From NCBI RefSeq assembly GCF_026151205.1, contig NC_087078.1, positions 16,261,118-16,325,117 of the forward strand: 64,000 bases of DNA, read 5' to 3'. How positions within the stretch are numbered: the stretch's first letter is position 1; every line of letters starts with the position of its first letter. Made by a program: the position numbers and the translations under genes. The notes under the pieces were generated by a model, which searched no databases, was not told where the DNA came from, and saw only the letters and a list, made by a program, of their open reading frames with translations. Positions 60,901 through 64,000 of this stretch are shown piece by piece. Source of the stretch: Bolinopsis microptera (taxonomy: Eukaryota > Ctenophora > Tentaculata > Lobata > Bolinopsidae).

Positions 60901-63034
60901 ACCAAAATAAGTGACTAACCAGAATAAGTGACCAAACAGCGGGTACACGTGACTCACCAGAATAAGTGACCGAATAGCGGGTACACGTGACTCACCAGAA
61001 TAAGTGACCAAACAGCGCCCAGCGGGTACACGTGACTCACCAGAAAAAGTGACCAAACAGCGGGTACACGTGACTCACCAGAATAAGTGACCAAACAGCG
61101 GGTACACGTGACAGAATATACCCTCCTCCCCGCCGGGTCCCACTCCTACAAAGGCCTTGTCTATAACACCTAGTCCTCGTATAGTCCCCAGAATTCCTAA
61201 TATCACATCATGACATAGGACATTCAGCACAAACGCGTTCTGAAAATGAATAATACATTTATTAAAAGCAAATAAGTCATTTGATTTTGCCGATTTAATT
61301 ATTTTGCTGAGGAGGTCAAATAACTACATGCTTATTATTCTTTCAAAAGTTGGAGGAGTTCTCATAGCCATGATCTGCAATTTGATTACAAATAATACTT
61401 TTACTTATGATTATAATATACAAAAACCCATTGTTAAGAGAGGGAATCAATATTTCATTATTATTATTTGGATGAACAAAATGTAAATAGTTCAGAAAGA
61501 ATTTTTACAGAGCATGTATTATTAGTGTTATTATTAGAATCTGACCTGTCCCCCGTGCAGTCTGATAATTCCAAATATAATGTTGTAAATAATCCAAACA
61601 CAAAGCATCGACCCAGCCAGACTCACAATCACCATCAACCCGCCCTGCAAAAGTAGTAGTTAACCCCATATATGGGCATCACGTGCAATATAGTGTTTAT
61701 TGTGAGGCTCAGGGTTTCTTGCTCACATACTGAAAGTTTTCAATTTCCTCGCAGATCAATTAACTTTATATGCAGAATCTAACATTGCAGATAAGATATC
61801 AGCGTTAAAACTGTACTTACAAATATGATCCTGAAGGTACAAATAGCATCAGTAGTACTTGTCAAACACGAATCAGTTGTTTCGACATTAAACCCCATTA
61901 TTATATATGCGTATCACGTGGCTCTTGAACAGCCCCAGAAACATACAATAACGTACAAACAAGTGTGTTAACTATGTACAAAGCTACAACAACTGAACAA
62001 CTACAACACCAAACGAACTAAGTCTAAATTGTAACAAAAACAAATACTAAAGCAACGTTTGCGTGGAAACAGTTTAAAGGAAGTTACGTGGGAATTAATT
62101 ACCGTCGGGCCATGTTAATTGTACTGTTTCTCCGTAGTAAGCAGTCTAATGTTAGGTAATTACTAAGTTTTCTGCGGTTTGTTATAAGGATACGCTTCCT
62201 AGATTAAATCACAGCATAAGTTTCTCGATTGTTCCAAGTTTGTGTACAAGTCACCCGGAGTAAGAGGTGTGTCTGGCTCCTCAAACTAATTGAGGAGGAG
62301 CCGCTCCTCAATTAGTTTGAAACCTTCAATAAGCTGCTCTAGAGAGAGTTATCTTGATCCCAGCTCAAATATACGTTCAGAGTTAGTACGACCGAATTCT
62401 AGAGGTGATAACAGTGCAGTGGAAGTTGAAACTGGTGATAATACAAGTATACAATCAAGTATCCAGTTTCTGAGATGACAATAGTTTTGTGTTCACCCTC
62501 TTGATAACCCATACATTTACAGGCACTGTCCGGTGGAGAACTACAGAGGTTTGCTTGTTGCATGTGTTGTATGAGGGATAGTGACGTGTTCATGTTCGAT
62601 GAGCCCAGCTCTTATCTGGATGTGAAACAAAGAATGCAGGCTGCAAGGACTATCAGGACTCTCCTCAAACACGACAAGTGTGTTCTTTTTCATGTATTCA
62701 GTAGATATTGAGAAACATTTTGTAAATTTAATCTAAAGATTCGTAAAACCTCGAGAGAATTTAAAAGGCGGTTTCAGGATATAATTACTTGTAATTTCTA
62801 ATAATTACACTGTACACAAATTACACTACAACATTCCTTTAACACATTATATTCAGGTACATTCCTTTAACACATTATACTCAGATACATTCCTTTAACA
62901 CATTATATTCAGGTACATTTTGGTGGTGGAACACGATTTGTCAGTGCTGGATTACCTCTCTGATTTTATCTGCGTTTTGTACGGGACTCCTGGAGCGTAT
63001 GGTGTAGTTACTATGCCCTTCGGCGTTAGGGAAG
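57988..63034 (+). CDS. ABCE1: ABCE1/RLI1, ribosome recycling ATPase, first seven exons
   Basis: Exons are 57988-58137, 58342-58508, 58732-58867, 59244-59363, 59493-59594, 62523-62677 and 62913-63034, with consistent phases. They encode 317 residues and end in phase 1, so the gene continues to the right. ABCE1 splits post-termination ribosomes and carries two iron-sulphur clusters. The eight cluster cysteines are present ([14 protein letters not shown] in exon 1, [11 protein letters not shown] in exon 2). NBD1 has Walker [10 protein letters not shown], signature LSGGELQRF, Walker [10 protein letters not shown] and the switch [14 protein letters not shown]. The expected next sequence and NBD2 are not found in the last 960 bp. 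Intron 5 is 2.9 kb and contains an antisense GPCR gene. A 28-bp repeat duplicates the acceptor of exon 7. Confidence 0.93.
59863..61898 (-). CDS. Rhodopsin-class GPCR, five exons, nested in ABCE1 intron 5
   Basis: Exons in order of transcription are 61898-61821, 61644-61546, 61239-61079, 60719-60536 and 60402-59863. Phases agree and give 353 residues. Seven hydrophobic segments can be placed: TM1 ([20 protein letters not shown]), TM2 with the conserved Asp in CHDVILG, and Cys at the top of TM3 (IFCHVY). DRF (126-128) stands in the DRY position. TM4 is [14 protein letters not shown]5 [20 protein letters not shown]6 [17 protein letters not shown], and TM7 has [12 protein letters not shown]. The very short N-terminus and intracellular tail are usual for small-ligand or peptide receptors; the ligand cannot be told. 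The donor of exon 3 sits in a 38-bp minisatellite. Confidence 0.85.
60905..61115. repeat. 38-bp minisatellite containing a splice donor
   Basis: About five copies of a 38-bp unit (GGGTACACGTGACTCACCAG plus AATAAGTGACCAAACAGC) lie in tandem; one has seven extra bases. Read on the minus strand each unit contains the end of GPCR exon 3 and its donor, TTATTCTG|GTGAGT. The unit nearest the exon body (donor at 61078) gives the correct frame; the others lie downstream in the intron. Confidence 0.9.
62281..62320. repeat. 40-bp hairpin with 17-bp perfect arms
   Basis: TCAAACTAATTGAGGAG and its complement flank the six bases GAGCCG. It lies in ABCE1 intron 5, upstream of the antisense GPCR start codon. 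Confidence 0.85.
62831..62914 (+). repeat. 28-bp tandem repeat duplicating the ABCE1 exon 7 splice acceptor
   Basis: Three copies of ACATTCCTTTAACACATTAT + ATTCAGGT lie at 62831, 62859 and 62887. Each ends with TTCAG|(G/A)T, so three possible 3' splice sites stand in a row. Only the third joins to exon 6 in the ABCE1 frame. Confidence 0.9.
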
Positions 63035-64000
63035 GTTTGTCTATTAATCAACATTTGCCAGGTTTCACTTTTCATATTTCGGATTTTTCTATCAATAATA
63101 CGAGATTTCAATTAATGAATCGAAATTCAACAGCATACAGTAATGTTAAATTGATAAGTCAAGATTTTAGTATGTTAGAAATTGCATGAACTTAAATCTT
63201 GCAAGTTTAAGGATGACCTCATTTTGAGAATGAGTCATTCTCATCATGCTTGGCGGTAATTCTGTCACGTTTTTGTCACCCTTTTACGTAACGCGTGTTG
63301 CTTCAAACTCAAACAAAGCAAAATAAGTAAATATAATTTTGCGCGGCGTGGGAAGATTGAGCTGTGAGCCTTGCGCAATTTATAAGCATCTTATTGAGTA
63401 ATTTGATATAAGATAAGCAAATACCCCCTTATTTGAGAGCCTGGTATTATGTTCCTTAAGAATTTAATTAACCGGTTCCTTCATCCCAGAATTGCTAGCC
63501 ATTTAGCTCGGATTTTGAAATAATTTAAAGGTAGAAAGACAGTCACTTTATTGAACCAAGTACAGTTGTTATCTTGAAATTTCTTAATTTGAGGTTGTCG
63601 TAAACAGTGCTACTTTTTAGAGGGTAAACATATGACACTGTAGTATGAACTGGTCTAGTGAGGGAATTTATAATGGAACTGGGCTGAAAATCAAATTAAA
63701 GTGAACGCATGGTTTTATCTTATGAGCTTTAGTAATTAGTGTGTTTTGGTATTTTCTAGAACCAACATACTCGCAATGTGCCTGCATTCAATAAAAGGCA
63801 CAATACTCTATCTCGACCCACCATGAGAACTCTTTTGGAACGTACTCCCCCAGGAAGAAACTCAATAAATGTCCAGTAAACTTTCAAATCATCTTGCCTG
63901 ATACCTCACTCACAACTCCACAAAAGGATATATCGCCATCACAAATAACCTTCTCTGGAAAGATCTAAGCCTGGAGAATTTGGAGGACGTACTTGTTACT
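63035..64000. other. ABCE1 intron 7 or later sequence to the window edge
   Basis: No exon encoding the expected continuation of ABCE1 is seen. From about 63894 to the edge an open stretch reads YLTHNSTKGYIAIT, then WKDLSLENLEDVLVT, which could be the start of an exon of ABCE1-unrelated origin; it is too short to judge. Confidence 0.35.

Overview
This is nuclear DNA from an animal, AT-rich, with short GT-AG introns. Recognisable host genes are PERK (eIF2-alpha kinase 3), spastin, DDX52, ABCE1 and a rhodopsin-class GPCR. The mobile elements are Penelope-like, two types of LINE, PIF/Harbinger, and hAT-like elements with 8-bp target duplications. The mixture fits an invertebrate, and a cnidarian-grade animal is plausible, but nothing here proves the species. 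For all spliced genes except the first, exon phases were followed by hand and each model stays in frame.

Layout. 0-1.6 kb: loose exons of an unrecognised gene. 2.25-5.5 kb: a six-exon unrecognised gene with a C-terminal coiled coil; its introns hold a Tigger-like MITE. 6.8-9.4 kb: intronless PERK. 11.1-14.1 kb: an endonuclease-type LINE on the minus strand, ending about 170 bp before the spastin start codon. 14.3-19.1 kb: ten-exon spastin. 20.0-20.4 kb: LINE relic. 20.8-22.5 kb: a hAT-like element built of higher-order tandem repeats, abutting a nine-exon PIF/Harbinger transposase-like gene (22.5-26.2 kb) whose last exon runs into a 149-bp MITE. 27.5-30.6 kb: full-length Penelope-like ORF with a GIY-YIG domain. 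30.8-38.3 kb: composite repeats (fold-back element, a 1-kb block and another non-autonomous repeat), including a recent 2-kb tandem duplication. 38.3-44.5 kb: MITEs and LINE fragments. 44.6-52.9 kb: an RLE-type LINE with an internal 1.8-kb tandem duplication, invaded by a hAT element that is itself invaded by an element carrying TTAGGG/CAGGGT arrays. 52.9-55.0 kb: L2/CR1-like LINE on the minus strand, split by a 622-bp element. 56.1-57.6 kb: intronless DDX52. 58.0-63.0 kb: first seven exons of ABCE1, with an antisense five-exon GPCR gene inside its fifth intron.

The host genes are ordinary housekeeping or signalling functions: ER stress sensing (PERK), microtubule severing (spastin), rRNA processing (DDX52), ribosome recycling (ABCE1) and a membrane receptor. 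They show no operon logic. The notable content is the dense, nested, short-element biology around them, and two minisatellites that copy splice sites of the GPCR and ABCE1 genes.
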